Shown in pieces: positions 17,036 to 26,050 of a stretch of DNA of 64,000 bases; position 1 is the stretch's first letter; every line of letters starts with the position of its first letter. The stretch is from Natronolimnobius baerhuensis (lineage in GTDB: Archaea > Halobacteriota > Halobacteria > Halobacteriales > Natrialbaceae): the NCBI RefSeq assembly GCF_002177135.1, contig NZ_MWPH01000002.1, positions 62,001-126,000 on the forward strand, read 5' to 3'. Under the pieces are notes generated by a model. It had not been told where the DNA came from, did no database searches, and worked only from the letters and a program-made list of their open reading frames with translations. A program made the translations under genes and the position numbers.

Positions 17036-18928
17036 ATGGACCGTAATATCTCAAGACGACAACTCGTTGGTGCTGTCAGTGCTGCTTCGATCACGGTCGC
17101 AGGCTGTCTCAACGTATTCGATAGCGAGGGAGACGGAGAGACAACCCCCGGGACAGAGTCCAAACTCAACGATGGAAACGAATCGTCCACGGACGGTGAG
17201 GACGAGTCGGCGGCTGGCGACTACACCTGGCCCGCTATCGAGGCTGGCGAGGTCGTCTCAGACTTCGAGACGACAGCAGCGTGGACGGCAGTGACTGGCG
17301 ACCTCGAGACGGTCTCCGATGCACCCTCGGGAACGCAGGCAATTGCCGTCGAAAGCAACGAGGAAACGGCTGCAATGCGGATCGAATTCCCACGTGGACT
17401 CGATCTCGAGGGCTGGGACCTCTCGATGGCGATCAAGGCAGACGCCGCGGATCGAGTCCACGTCGAGTTCATGGCTCCCGAGCGTGGCGATCACCTGACC
17501 AGTATTCGTGACGTCCCCGACGATCACGACGGCTGGTTGCGTCTCGATTTCGGGTATATCCAGAAACACGGCGAGCCGGATCTCTCCAACGTGCGTCAAC
17601 TAAACATCATCGCAGTTGGCTCCGACAGCGGGACGCGACTCGTGGCTGATGACCTTCGTCGAACCGACGCCGTTGACAACGGGAAGGCAATCCTCGCACT
17701 GTACGACGGCGATCCCTCGCACTACGAACTTGCAGCGCCCCGACTCGAGGAGCGCGGGTGGGGTGCTGCAGTGCCAGTCGAACCGAGTCACATCGGTGAC
17801 GGCGGCCGTATGGATGCCCAACAGTTGCGCGAATTGAACGACCGAGGCTGGGATATCTGTTCGTATCCGACCGTTGATGGCCCGCTGCCAGCCCTGCCGG
17901 AAGACCGGACCCAACAGATCGTCGAAACCGCTCGAGGCAGCCTCGAGGATCTCGGCTTCGACGACGGTGCGCGCCACCTGTTCGTTCCGGGCGACCGACT
18001 GGACGAGCAAACGCAGGCCATCATCCGCGAGCACCAGGAGTCTGCGTTCCTGTTCGGTGCGTCTCCAACCGGTGCGCCGCCGACTGGACGCTACGCAACG
18101 CCGGTGATCTGGGGACCAGACCTCCACGGTGGGGTTCGCCGGGCGATCAACCTCTGTGATCAGTACCAGCAACTCGTCGTGCTTCGCATTCCCCGGATCG
18201 TCGAGGAGGAAGCCGGAAGCAACAGCATGTCCCTCGCGGATTTCGAGCACCTGCTCGACCACCTCGAGCACCGCGGCCTCGACGTGGTGACGCCCTCTGA
18301 CGTGCTCGACGGCCGGTTGGACAGCACTGACACCCGTGACGATGACCAGACCGAGCATCTCGAGGGGACCATTCTCGAAGCGGGCGAACAGCAGACATTC
18401 GAGGGCAACGGGTCGACCGAGTCCGAGACGTTCGATCTCGCGGATGGCGTCGTCAGACTGGCTGTCACTCACGACAGTGGGTCGCCCCTCGAGTGTGAGC
18501 TGATTTCGGTCGACGACGACAGCGCGCGAGAGATTCAGATACTGGGCACAGCATCGGGTGCGAGTGAGTCACTCGTCCCTGTCGACGCAGGACAGTACCG
18601 GCTCGCCGTCGACGCAGACGACTCGTGGGAGATCGATCTCGAGCAGCCGGCAGTGCATGCAGACGATCTCGAGGGGCTCCCAGCCTCGGCCTCGGGCAGT
18701 GGCTCTGCAGTCGTTGGCCCACTTCGGACTGAGGGCAACGTTAGCGTCACCGCGACATACGACGGCACCGGACAGTTCATCGTTGACGGCCACGGGGCTG
18801 ACGGCCACACTGAACAGCTTATCAATCGGGTCGGCGAGTTCGACAGTTCCCGGTCTTACAGCGCCGGCGGCGCAGTCTGGCTCACCGTCGCGGCTGACGG
18901 CGAGTGGACGCTCGAGATTGAAGCGTAA
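17036..18928 (+). CDS. Tat-type lipoprotein with degenerate polysaccharide-deacetylase-like domain
   Basis: 630 aa. The N-terminus [20 protein letters not shown] has a twin-arginine SRRQLVG motif and a lipobox ending VAGC (about residue 23), then an acidic linker. Residues about 70-200 form a beta-sandwich ([19 protein letters not shown]). Residues 215-410 resemble the NodB-type barrel, starting [19 protein letters not shown] and including [14 protein letters not shown]. The catalytic DDG and His motifs seen in the relative at 44884-46245 are not conserved here, so deacetylase activity is doubtful. The C-terminal 200 residues look like a binding domain. It is probably membrane-anchored outside the cell. 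Confidence 0.8.
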   Translation: MDRNISRRQLVGAVSAASITVAGCLNVFDSEGDGETTPGTESKLNDGNESSTDGEDESAAGDYTWPAIEAGEVVSDFETTAAWTAVTGDLETVSDAPSGTQAIAVESNEETAAMRIEFPRGLDLEGWDLSMAIKADAADRVHVEFMAPERGDHLTSIRDVPDDHDGWLRLDFGYIQKHGEPDLSNVRQLNIIAVGSDSGTRLVADDLRRTDAVDNGKAILALYDGDPSHYELAAPRLEERGWGAAVPVEPSHIGDGGRMDAQQLRELNDRGWDICSYPTVDGPLPALPEDRTQQIVETARGSLEDLGFDDGARHLFVPGDRLDEQTQAIIREHQESAFLFGASPTGAPPTGRYATPVIWGPDLHGGVRRAINLCDQYQQLVVLRIPRIVEEEAGSNSMSLADFEHLLDHLEHRGLDVVTPSDVLDGRLDSTDTRDDDQTEHLEGTILEAGEQQTFEGNGSTESETFDLADGVVRLAVTHDSGSPLECELISVDDDSAREIQILGTASGASESLVPVDAGQYRLAVDADDSWEIDLEQPAVHADDLEGLPASASGSGSAVVGPLRTEGNVSVTATYDGTGQFIVDGHGADGHTEQLINRVGEFDSSRSYSAGGAVWLTVAADGEWTLEIEA

Positions 18929-18936
18929 GGCTCACC

Positions 18937-19140
18937 GTTGACATCCTCCACACGGCTGACGCCGTGGGCTTTCGCCTGTACTTTCTGTAATCCGCATGGT
19001 TCTGATACCCGCACTTCAAGCACTCGAAGTGCTCGCCATCACGGTTGTCCTCACGAGTACGCCCGCACGTCGAACAGCGTTGGGACGTGTGCTCGACAGC
19101 CAGCGTCTGGCTGCAGTCGAATTGGACGACGGTCAAATCC
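18937..19140 (-). pseudogene. tnpB remnant (zinc-ribbon end) of a different IS1341-type element
   Basis: The minus-strand translation [20 protein letters not shown] then [16 protein letters not shown] is the C-terminal zinc ribbon of TnpB (CxxC, CxxC, HAD). It then jumps directly into a right-end-like sequence (GAAAGCCCACGGCGTCAGCC then GGAGGATGTCAAC). The RuvC domain, the N-terminal part and the segment after HADY are missing. The ends differ from those of elements 1 and 2. It is a deletion relic between the lipoprotein gene and the small gene at 19180. Confidence 0.75.
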
Positions 19141-19179
19141 GACCGAAATCTACAGAACAACGCGCCTCGTCTGCGGCAT

Positions 19180-19458
19180 ATGGCGAAAACAGTGGCTGAA
19201 CTCCGAAACGAGATTCGGAAAGCCGTGGGGAGATACGAACGGATCGAATCGACTGGGTTCACCAAAGAAGCGCTCGCTGCAATCTGTACCTCATTGGGTG
19301 CCGAGATCGAGACACACAAACTGCCGCCCAAATCAGAGATGCGAGCCACTATTCTCGAGCGAATCGATGCCGAAGACAAAGTCGATCCAGCAACGCTCGA
19401 GCGGTCCTTCCGGAAAGCAGAACTGCAATCGATCAACGCGGCGCTGCAGGACGAGTAG
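19180..19458 (+). CDS. hypothetical protein, small helical
   Basis: 92 aa, mostly charged amphipathic helices: [56 protein letters not shown] and [20 protein letters not shown]. There are no cysteines and no membrane segments. I do not recognise the family; the regular helix-turn spacing resembles SAP or HTH-like nucleic-acid binding modules. It starts 40 bp after the tnpB relic on the opposite strand and ends 60 bp before the carbamoyltransferase stop (convergent). Codon usage fits the host. Confidence 0.6.
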   Translation: MAKTVAELRNEIRKAVGRYERIESTGFTKEALAAICTSLGAEIETHKLPPKSEMRATILERIDAEDKVDPATLERSFRKAELQSINAALQDE

Positions 19459-19516
19459 CGCGTCCTGCCAGTCGCGTTCAGCGCGGACAGAACTGTTCGA
19501 CGAGCTGACAACCTCC

Positions 19517-21292
19517 TCAGTTGCCGGGAACGAGTGTCTGTGGTTCGCCCGCTGCGTGCTCTGGGAGCCGTTCGACTGTGTCTTTCTCGAGAATGTACTC
19601 CTCGAGGACGAGCACGTCGAGCCCCATCCCGTAGAAGTCCTTGACGGCCTCGGTCGGCGTGTTGACGATTGGTTCGCCGTGGTCGTTGAACGACGTGTTG
19701 AGCAGGACAGGGACGCCGGTCAGCTCCTCGAATTCGGAGAGCAGTCGGTGATAGCGTGGGTGCTGATCCTCGCGAACAGTCTGTGGGCGCGTCGTGCCGT
19801 CAGCCGGGTGCACCACGGCAGCGAGGTCCTCGGCTCGTTCCGGGCGGACGTCGAACGTGTCGATCATAAACGGCGCTGGCTGGCCATCGACGAGGTACGT
19901 GTCAGCGCCCTCCTCGAGCATCGATGGCGCGAACGGACGCCACTCCTCGCGGTGTTTGACGAATCGGTTGGCACGGTCGCGTGAGGCAGCAGTACGCGGA
20001 TCGGCGAGGATGCTCCGCGCCCCCAGCGCTCGCGGCCCCAGTTCCGTCCGTCCCTGGAACCAGCCGACAAGCGCCCCCGCTGCGAGACATTCGGCGACGT
20101 AGCGCTCGAGGTCGTCCGGTTTCGAATAGGCGATTTTGTTCGTCTCGAGTCGCTGTTCGATTTCGTCGGCATCGTACTCGGGCCCGAAGTAGACTGACTC
20201 GAGCGGGTCGACTGCGGTCGGACGCTGTGTTGCCCAGCCAGCACCGAGCGCCAAGCCAGCATCGTGTGCGACGGGTTGAACGAACGTGTCGTCGACGATT
20301 GGAAGCTCGCGGATGGCCTTGTTGAGTTTGCAGTTGAGCACGACACCACCGGCGAGCGCGACACGGGTCGAACCGACCTGGGGGACGTACTCGCGAACGA
20401 GTTCGCAGACGATCTCCTCGAGCAGGCGCTGGGCGGTGTACGCGAGGTCTTTCTCCCACTGGTCGAACTCGCCGGGCGAGTCCGTTCGGGGACGGTCGAA
20501 CGCCGCCTCGAGTTGCTCGACGCCGTAGCCGGTCCCCCAGCGCTTGGTCAGGTCCGTCACGTCGTAGTCGGGGCCGACATCGACGAACTCTCGAAGTGTG
20601 CGTTCGATCTCGGGGTTGTACTGTCCATAGGGTGCGAGTCCCATGACCTTCCCTTCGCCGTTGAACATCCGATAGCCGAGATACTCCGTGATGATCGCGT
20701 AGAACAGTCCGAGACTGTTCGGATGCTCGTGGGTGTGGATACGCGTGAGTCCGTCCTCGCTCCCGCGCCAGACGACCGTCGAGTCGTACTCGCCTTTCGC
20801 ATCAATCGTCAACACGAGTGCGTCCTCGAAACCGGAGGGATGGAACGCGCTGGCGGCGTGACAGCGATGATGAGAGAGCGTCTCGATTGGCGGCACCGGC
20901 GTGTCGATCTCCTCGAGATGGCGCTCGACGCGACTGGTCGGTGCCAGGCGGCTCGTGAGTTCGTCGACAGCAGTCTGCTCGAGTGCCGAGAGTTTTCGTG
21001 TCAGACCCGGTGCCCGCAGGGCGTCAGTCACGTAATGCCCTCGAATTTGCGAGCGAAGTGTCGGGTCGTAGGGGAGCAAAATACGGTCGATATCCGCCAA
21101 CTCGAGGTCGCGATGCTCGAGACAGGCGGCGATTGCGTTCGTCGGGAAGGTCTCCGGGGCGTGTTTTTGTCTCGTCAGCCGTTCCTCCTCGATGCCGAAC
21201 ACTGGCGTTCCGTCTTCGAAGAGAACCGCGCTGGGATCATGTTGCCCGTAGAGCCCAATCGCCGGTTTGAACGCAAGCGTATAGCGGACCAT
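19517..21292 (-). CDS. carbamoyltransferase, NodU/CmcH/TobZ family
   Basis: 591 aa, family length. The N-terminal Kae1-like domain shows [14 protein letters not shown] (about 14-27), [16 protein letters not shown] with the metal-binding histidines (about 139-154), [13 protein letters not shown] and [20 protein letters not shown] (about 325). The C-terminal YrdC-like domain has [20 protein letters not shown] (about 413) and [20 protein letters not shown] (about 535). It makes carbamoyl-adenylate from carbamoyl phosphate and ATP and carbamoylates a hydroxyl or amine, probably on a surface sugar in this genomic context. A TATA-like element about 27 bp upstream of the ATG suggests a leaderless mRNA. 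Confidence 0.92.
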   Translation of the reverse strand: MVRYTLAFKPAIGLYGQHDPSAVLFEDGTPVFGIEEERLTRQKHAPETFPTNAIAACLEHRDLELADIDRILLPYDPTLRSQIRGHYVTDALRAPGLTRKLSALEQTAVDELTSRLAPTSRVERHLEEIDTPVPPIETLSHHRCHAASAFHPSGFEDALVLTIDAKGEYDSTVVWRGSEDGLTRIHTHEHPNSLGLFYAIITEYLGYRMFNGEGKVMGLAPYGQYNPEIERTLREFVDVGPDYDVTDLTKRWGTGYGVEQLEAAFDRPRTDSPGEFDQWEKDLAYTAQRLLEEIVCELVREYVPQVGSTRVALAGGVVLNCKLNKAIRELPIVDDTFVQPVAHDAGLALGAGWATQRPTAVDPLESVYFGPEYDADEIEQRLETNKIAYSKPDDLERYVAECLAAGALVGWFQGRTELGPRALGARSILADPRTAASRDRANRFVKHREEWRPFAPSMLEEGADTYLVDGQPAPFMIDTFDVRPERAEDLAAVVHPADGTTRPQTVREDQHPRYHRLLSEFEELTGVPVLLNTSFNDHGEPIVNTPTEAVKDFYGMGLDVLVLEEYILEKDTVERLPEHAAGEPQTLVPGN

Positions 21293-21319
21293 AGCGATGA
21301 CACGAACGACCCCTACACT

Positions 21320-21521
21320 ACTATACGGCTGTTAAACGCCGTCTCAGTGCTCGAGAGAGTTGGTTCCGACGGACATGCCGACGTACGGTGAGAACGTGAG
21401 AGTAGACACTCGAGACGGGACGACCGCGGAAGCCGCCGATCAGAAAGGCCACGTTCGCTCGGCCACCACACCCATACTCCGGCTCGTTCCGGTTCGAAAA
21501 CCGGTTTAACAACCGTATAGT
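21320..21521. repeat. inverted repeat pair containing TATA-like promoter sequence
   Basis: ACTATACGGCTGTTAAAC at 21320-21337 is repeated inverted at 21504-21521 with one mismatch. Read toward the carbamoyltransferase, the left arm contains GTATAGT about 27 bp before its ATG, the right distance for a leaderless haloarchaeal promoter. The right arm points toward the gene at 21664. The 166 bp between the arms hold no gene. The structure could be a MITE or a symmetric promoter pair. Confidence 0.5.
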
Positions 21522-21663
21522 GAACCACCGGGGAGTGAAACGATTCTCACAATGCAACAACCGCAGTATCACCGGACCGACCGGGTAGAGCGAGTTCTCG
21601 AACCGCCGGGACGCCCCACAAACGACCGTCACGACGGCTAACAGCTATCGAACCTAACACACT

Positions 21664-22662
21664 ATGAGCCGACATTCCCGCAGAACGAACGCGAAGACGC
21701 GATCACTCCAGAACAGCGTACAGGCCCTGCTGGTCCTCGCCGGTATTGGACTGCTCGTCGCTGGACTGGCGCTTGCTGCAAGCGGTGCCTCCATCAACGG
21801 CGCGGTCGGTACCGTCAGCGACGAGTGGGGCGATTCGGGAAGCGACGAACCGGCAGCATCTGAAGACGACGAAGACAGCAACGGTGACGACGCCGATGGT
21901 GACAGCGGTAGCGACGACGAACCTGATGGTGACAGCGGATCTGATGACGACGGCGAGAGCGTCGATGATGACGATAGTGGCGCTGATGACGGTGACAACG
22001 GCGCGGACGATCAGGACGGAACTGGCGACGATAACGGCACAGACGGGTCGGATGACGAATCCGACGACGAGAACGAGGACGACCACGAAGACGGAAACGA
22101 ATCCGTTGACGAAACGCACACGCTCACCACCTTCGTTGAGGATGAAGACGGCGATGCACTCGACAATGCCTCCCTCACAGTCGACGGAAGTGACAACGAC
22201 AGCGTGACCAACGAAACCGAGGTCGACGACGATGGGGAGGCAACCTTCGAACTGCCGGACGGCGACTATGAACTCACTGCCTCCGCTGATGGCTATGAGG
22301 ACGTCGAGCACGAGGTCGAACTCGACGGCGACGGTGAGTTCGTCGTGCTGACACTCGAGGCAAGCGACGAGGACGACGAGAGCGATGCAGACGAAGACGA
22401 TGCGAACACACTCACAACGGTCGTCGTCGATGACGATGGCGAGCCAGTCGAGAACGCGACCGTCGAGGTCGACGAAGGCGGACTCTTCGGCGACTCCGAC
22501 GAGGCTGACGTGAACGACGACGGGGAGGCCGTCTTCGAACTCGCAGACGGTGACTACGAACTCACCGCCTCCGCTGACGGCTACGACGACGCCGAGGACG
22601 ATATCGAACTCGACGGCGACGACGAGACGGTCCTGCTAACGCTCGAGGGCACAGCGGAATAG
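21664..22662 (+). CDS. acidic surface protein with two carboxypeptidase-regulatory-like repeats
   Basis: 332 aa. One N-terminal membrane helix (ALLVLAGIGLLVAGLALAAS, about 21-40) is followed by a low-complexity stalk of Asp, Gly, Ser and Glu (about 55-145). Two homologous beta domains follow: THTLTTFVEDEDGDALDNAS to about 218, and NTLTTVVVDDDGEPVENATV to the end. Both contain the pair FEL(P/A)DGDYELTASADGY. The fold is that of PEGA/CarboxypepD_reg-like or CnaB domains, typical of cell-surface attachment. It is most likely a membrane-anchored extracellular protein. The stalk length may vary between strains because of its repetitive DNA. Confidence 0.75.
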   Translation: MSRHSRRTNAKTRSLQNSVQALLVLAGIGLLVAGLALAASGASINGAVGTVSDEWGDSGSDEPAASEDDEDSNGDDADGDSGSDDEPDGDSGSDDDGESVDDDDSGADDGDNGADDQDGTGDDNGTDGSDDESDDENEDDHEDGNESVDETHTLTTFVEDEDGDALDNASLTVDGSDNDSVTNETEVDDDGEATFELPDGDYELTASADGYEDVEHEVELDGDGEFVVLTLEASDEDDESDADEDDANTLTTVVVDDDGEPVENATVEVDEGGLFGDSDEADVNDDGEAVFELADGDYELTASADGYDDAEDDIELDGDDETVLLTLEGTAE

Positions 22663-22880
22663 AGACAGAGCACCGGAACAAAGTTATACCAATACTATTC
22701 CACATTGGCGCCATCATAGTGATGGTTAGCAGATAAGAAGAGGTTTTTTATTGCACCTGTTTTAGCGTTCCTACTATTTCTTTTAAATCTAATAGATACC
22801 TACTGTGACTATTAGAATAACTATGAACGAGTAAATAGTGGATCAGTTTGAAGTATACATATCTGTATATTTGGCTCTGG

Positions 22881-23148
22881 TGAATCACTAGACGGCGTCG
22901 AGTTGATCCGTTACAACTAGGGAATTGGAGCGGGAAACGGCGGATGGTCTATGTCCAAAGTTTCCCGCTTCACTGGAAAAGTGGTGACGTTGGCTAAAAG
23001 TGCTGTTGGTGGCCTCGTTCACCCGTAACGCTTTGTGCTATCGAAACGCAACGCTCGGTGAAGCGGGAAATTTGCGTCATGAACAACTGAAGTCTCCCGC
23101 TTCAACTCCTTTGATTTACTGACCTTCCCGACGCCGTCTAGCGATTCA
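22881..23148. mobile_element. MITE-like element with 22-bp terminal inverted repeats
   Basis: TGAATCACTAGACGGCGTCG at 22881 recurs inverted at 23127-23148 (20 of 22 positions match; the core CTAGACGGCGTC is perfect). The 268-bp element has no gene but contains several copies of a GCGGGAAA/TTTCCCGCTTCA motif in both orientations. It ends 27 bp from the acr3 stop. No clear target duplication is visible. The remainder of 22663-23174 is AT-rich and without genes. Confidence 0.6.
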
Positions 23149-23174
23149 ACACAGCCGTCGAATGTCATTAGTGG

Positions 23175-24356
23175 TTAGTCATCGTCTGTTTTTGAATGAG
23201 TCACGTCCTCGCTTGGAGGCTTCGTACTCTCGAGTTGGCCGGTATCGTACCCAGCCCAGTCGAACTTTTCCTGGAAGTAGATGGCCACGTTGACCAGCGC
23301 CAGCAGGACTGGGACCTCGATTAGCGGACCGACCACGGTGGCGAAGGCGACACTGGAACCGACGCCGAAGACGGCGACGGCAACTGCAATCGCGAGTTCG
23401 AAGTTGTTTGACGCCGCGGTAAAGCCGATTGCAGTCGTCGTCGAGTAGTCCGCGCCGATACCCCGCCCCATCGCGAAGCTCACGAGGAACATGATAACGA
23501 AGTAAATCGTCAGCGGGACCGCAATCCAGACGACATCGGTCGGCTGAGCGAGGATGTTCTCTCCCTGCGTCGCGAACATCACGACGACGGTAAACAGGAG
23601 TGCGATCAGCGTGACGGGACTGATCTTCGGGACGAACTGTTCTTCGTACCACTCCTCACCCTTGGATCGGACGCCGCCGAGACGGGTCAGGATCCCACCG
23701 GCAAAGGGTATGCCGAGGAAGATCGCAATCGCCCAGAATACCTGTGTGACCGTGATGTCGAATGTGCCGATGCCGGCGACCAGTGCGTCCATCCCCAGCA
23801 GCGGCGGCAGGAACAGCGCGAAAAACCAGATGTACACTCCGTAGGTGATGATCTGGAAGACGCTGTTGAACGCGACCAGTCCGGCAGCGTACTCCGAGGA
23901 GCCGTCAGCGAGGTCGTTCCAGACGAGTACCATCGCAATACACCGAGCCATGCCGATGAAGATCAACCCGAGGAAATACTCGGGGTGGGCTGGGAATGGT
24001 GGCACAAGGCCGCTGAAGAAAACAACTGCAAGCAGGAACATTAACGTCGGCCCGATGAGCCAGTTCTGGATCAGACTCAGACTGAGCACGCGCCACGCGC
24101 TGAACACCCGTGGCAACTGGCCGTAGTTGACCTTCGCCAGCGGTGGGTACATCATCGCAATCAGGCCGATTTCGACGAGATGGTACTGCTGAATCGGGTC
24201 GACGATCCCTGGAGCGACGTACCCCAGGCCGACACCCAGCCCCATTGCAAGGAAGATCCAGACGGTCAGGTACTTATCAAGGAAGTCCATCGACCGCGGA
24301 TCACCACAGTCCGGACAGCCACAGTCGGGCCCGTGTTCGTGTTCGAGCCCACTCAT
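23175..24356 (-). CDS. acr3: ACR3 family arsenite efflux transporter
   Basis: 393 aa with ten predicted membrane helices. A Cys-rich N-terminal tail (HGPDCGCPDCGDPRSMDFLD) precedes the first helix. Family signatures are GLIAMMYPPLAKVNYG (TM2-3), FIGMARCIAMVLVWNDLADG with the conserved Cys (about 137), AGLVAFNSVFQIITYGVYIW (about 158) and ATAIGFTAASNNFELAIAVAVAVFG-type text seen as GFTAASNNFELAIAVAV (about 310). It exports arsenite (or antimonite) using the proton gradient. It is the last gene of the arsR-rid-acr3 cluster. A duplicate of its 3' end lies at 16477-16623. Confidence 0.93.
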   Translation of the reverse strand: MSGLEHEHGPDCGCPDCGDPRSMDFLDKYLTVWIFLAMGLGVGLGYVAPGIVDPIQQYHLVEIGLIAMMYPPLAKVNYGQLPRVFSAWRVLSLSLIQNWLIGPTLMFLLAVVFFSGLVPPFPAHPEYFLGLIFIGMARCIAMVLVWNDLADGSSEYAAGLVAFNSVFQIITYGVYIWFFALFLPPLLGMDALVAGIGTFDITVTQVFWAIAIFLGIPFAGGILTRLGGVRSKGEEWYEEQFVPKISPVTLIALLFTVVVMFATQGENILAQPTDVVWIAVPLTIYFVIMFLVSFAMGRGIGADYSTTTAIGFTAASNNFELAIAVAVAVFGVGSSVAFATVVGPLIEVPVLLALVNVAIYFQEKFDWAGYDTGQLESTKPPSEDVTHSKTDDD

Positions 24357-24444
24357 CAGTTATCACCACCCCAATACCAAGTCATCCCTGCGTCTTCGTG
24401 ATATTTCAGCAGTGGTGGGGTGCTCGTGTTCATTTGTCTCCACA

Positions 24445-24867
24445 TTATTCTTCAGCAGCGATGACATCGAACTGCACAGCCGCATCACCCGGAAGCGAAC
24501 AGACACCAATCGTCGTTCGTGGTGGATAGGTTCCATCAAACCGGTCTTGATACACGTCGTCTATGACAGCTCGGTCGGCGAGATCGGTCAGTTGCATCTC
24601 TACTTTCATCACGTTCGTCAGATCGAGTCCTCGTGCAGAGAGAACGGCCTCGAGTCTGTCGAAGCAAGTCGAGGCCTGCTCTTCGATTGAGAGATCGTTC
24701 AATACTTCCTCGTCGGATTCGGGGAGGATGCCTTCGAGAAAGACGAGGTCTGAATCACCGGTTCGCGTTCCAAACGCACCCGTATGACTCGGTCCGTCGC
24801 GCTGGCGCTTGCTTGTACTACTCAATCGCGCGGTCTGTGATGATTCGGTGTTGATCGAGCGATTCAC
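24445..24867 (-). CDS. Rid (YjgF/YER057c/UK114) family protein
   Basis: 140 aa. The trimeric Rid fold is seen from DSDLVFLEGILPESDEEVLN through STCFDRLEAVLSARGLDLTN and VMKVEMQLTDLADRAVIDDV to YPPRTTIGVCSLPGDAAVQF. The conserved Arg of RidA that binds the imine carboxylate is represented by Arg in PPRTTIGV. The first 30 residues are a low-complexity extension; a later start is possible. Family members hydrolyse reactive enamines or imines. Its place between arsR and acr3 on one strand suggests coexpression during arsenic stress, by inference. Confidence 0.85.
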   Translation of the reverse strand: MNRSINTESSQTARLSSTSKRQRDGPSHTGAFGTRTGDSDLVFLEGILPESDEEVLNDLSIEEQASTCFDRLEAVLSARGLDLTNVMKVEMQLTDLADRAVIDDVYQDRFDGTYPPRTTIGVCSLPGDAAVQFDVIAAEE

Positions 24868-24972
24868 ACATCGTTTGATTAATTGCTCAAATATAAATGT
24901 GTCTATCGATCTATCGGATAGGGAACTTCTCCGTCACAGAGAGACGTGAGGAAAGTATCGACGCTGATGTAC

Positions 24973-25362
24973 TCACCGCGACCCGTCGAGAACAGTGAGA
25001 AGAGCGCTTGCTCGGCTTGTTGCTCGATACTTCCGCCATCGTCCATCTTTGCGTTTCGTCACGAGACCTGCGTCAGTAAGGGTCGACAGCGCATGGCTCA
25101 CAGCACTATCACTTACATCAACCAGTGGTGCTATTTCACAGACACAGAGTTCATCATCAGCTTCAACAAGGAGCCGTACGAGTCGATACCGTGTTTCATT
25201 GCCAAGTGCAGATAGCGTTTGAACATCTCTCGAAATAACGTTCTCATCAAGCACTGATTCCAGATCGTCGAGTTCGTCAAGACGGTCCTGAAGATCCTTA
25301 TTTCGGCACTCTCCGAGTTCGTCCTCGAGATAGCGACGGAGCCGATCAGCTGTTTCTGCCAT
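24973..25362 (-). CDS. ArsR family metalloregulator
   Basis: 129 aa winged-helix protein. A helical N-terminal part (about 1-45) precedes the wHTH domain, LSALGNETRYRLVRLLVEAD. The metal site is in helix 3, DELCVCEIAPLVDVS, with a Cys-x-Cys pair (about 72-74) as in As(III)-sensing ArsR. VSDSAVSHALSTLTDAGLV is the recognition helix and TKRKDGRWRKY the wing. It should repress the downstream rid-acr3 genes until arsenite binds. It is first in the cluster; the hairpin repeat at 25475-25510 lies about 110 bp upstream. Confidence 0.9.
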   Translation of the reverse strand: MAETADRLRRYLEDELGECRNKDLQDRLDELDDLESVLDENVISRDVQTLSALGNETRYRLVRLLVEADDELCVCEIAPLVDVSDSAVSHALSTLTDAGLVTKRKDGRWRKYRATSRASALLTVLDGSR

Positions 25363-25474
25363 GAGAAGATAGTTGTGGGGACACTCAAATAAGAGTTCTG
25401 TCGAGAGAATTCCTTGGTGTGTTGATTCTCAAGTGAGAACCACTGTGCCACATGAACTGACGCCCATAGTTTTA

Positions 25475-25510
25475 CCGCCGCACCCGCGACCTGCCCTGCA
25501 GGTGCGGCGG
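25475..25510. repeat. hairpin repeat related to 10200-10235
   Basis: CCGCCGCACC (25475-25484) pairs perfectly with GGTGCGGCGG (25501-25510). The flanks TTTA before and AAATGACTT after match those of the hairpin at 10200-10235, while the stem sequence differs. It is located 3' of the membrane-protein gene at 25533-26006 and upstream of arsR, so it could also act as a terminator. Confidence 0.6.
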
Positions 25511-25532
25511 AAATGACTTCCAATGGTCTGTA

Positions 25533-26006
25533 TCAACTGACCCTGCGAGCGAAGCCGGTAACGATACTCAGCGGGACCCAGACCAGCATAAGGAATACCA
25601 AAAATCCCGTCAATATGGCTCGTTTTAACCGCGTTTCGTACGCCGTGAGGTCGTTACTATTGGTGGACAGAATCCAGAGTATATAGATCGCGCTTTTAAG
25701 TGGGTTGCTGTGTCCTCCCCCGGAGTGTTCTTTACGCATCTGCCGAACCTGCCAGAACGACCAGCCACTGTAACAGAGTAACGACAACCCAGCCCCAAGA
25801 TACGAACCGATGAGCAACAACACTGGGAGATCAGTTGTCGTTAATTCGTCCGCTTCATCTGGGAATAACAAACTTAGTAAAATAATTATAATTTGTGACA
25901 GAACGAACGCAAACACAGAGGCAGCAAAGAGTTTCCCGAGGACCGGTCCAAAATTGTCCGTATCCATGTTTCTCCGATACATTGCCAGATAACCCACTTT
26001 CGTCAA
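25533..26006 (-). CDS. hypothetical membrane protein
   Basis: 157 aa with four predicted helices: about 25-47 (LFAASVFAFVLSQIIIILLS), 60-82, 106-116 (weaker, SAIYILWILS) and 131-152 (ILTGFLVFLMLVWVPLSIVT). A polar loop RQMRKEHSGGGHSNPLKS lies between helices 2 and 3. I do not recognise the family. An alternative start (MYRRNMDTDNF) lies 8 codons in. The upstream DNA is AT-rich with TATA-like boxes near 26010-26040. Confidence 0.65.
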   Translation of the reverse strand: MTKVGYLAMYRRNMDTDNFGPVLGKLFAASVFAFVLSQIIIILLSLLFPDEADELTTTDLPVLLLIGSYLGAGLSLLCYSGWSFWQVRQMRKEHSGGGHSNPLKSAIYILWILSTNSNDLTAYETRLKRAILTGFLVFLMLVWVPLSIVTGFARRVS

Positions 26007-26050
26007 TGACTAATACATAAAATATGTATACAACATAAGAAACTATCCAC

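Noticed and set aside
22011-22311. Minus-strand Ser/Val-rich frames opposite the acidic surface protein
   Set aside because: They are the reverse reading of GAC/GAA-rich repeats and have no independent support.
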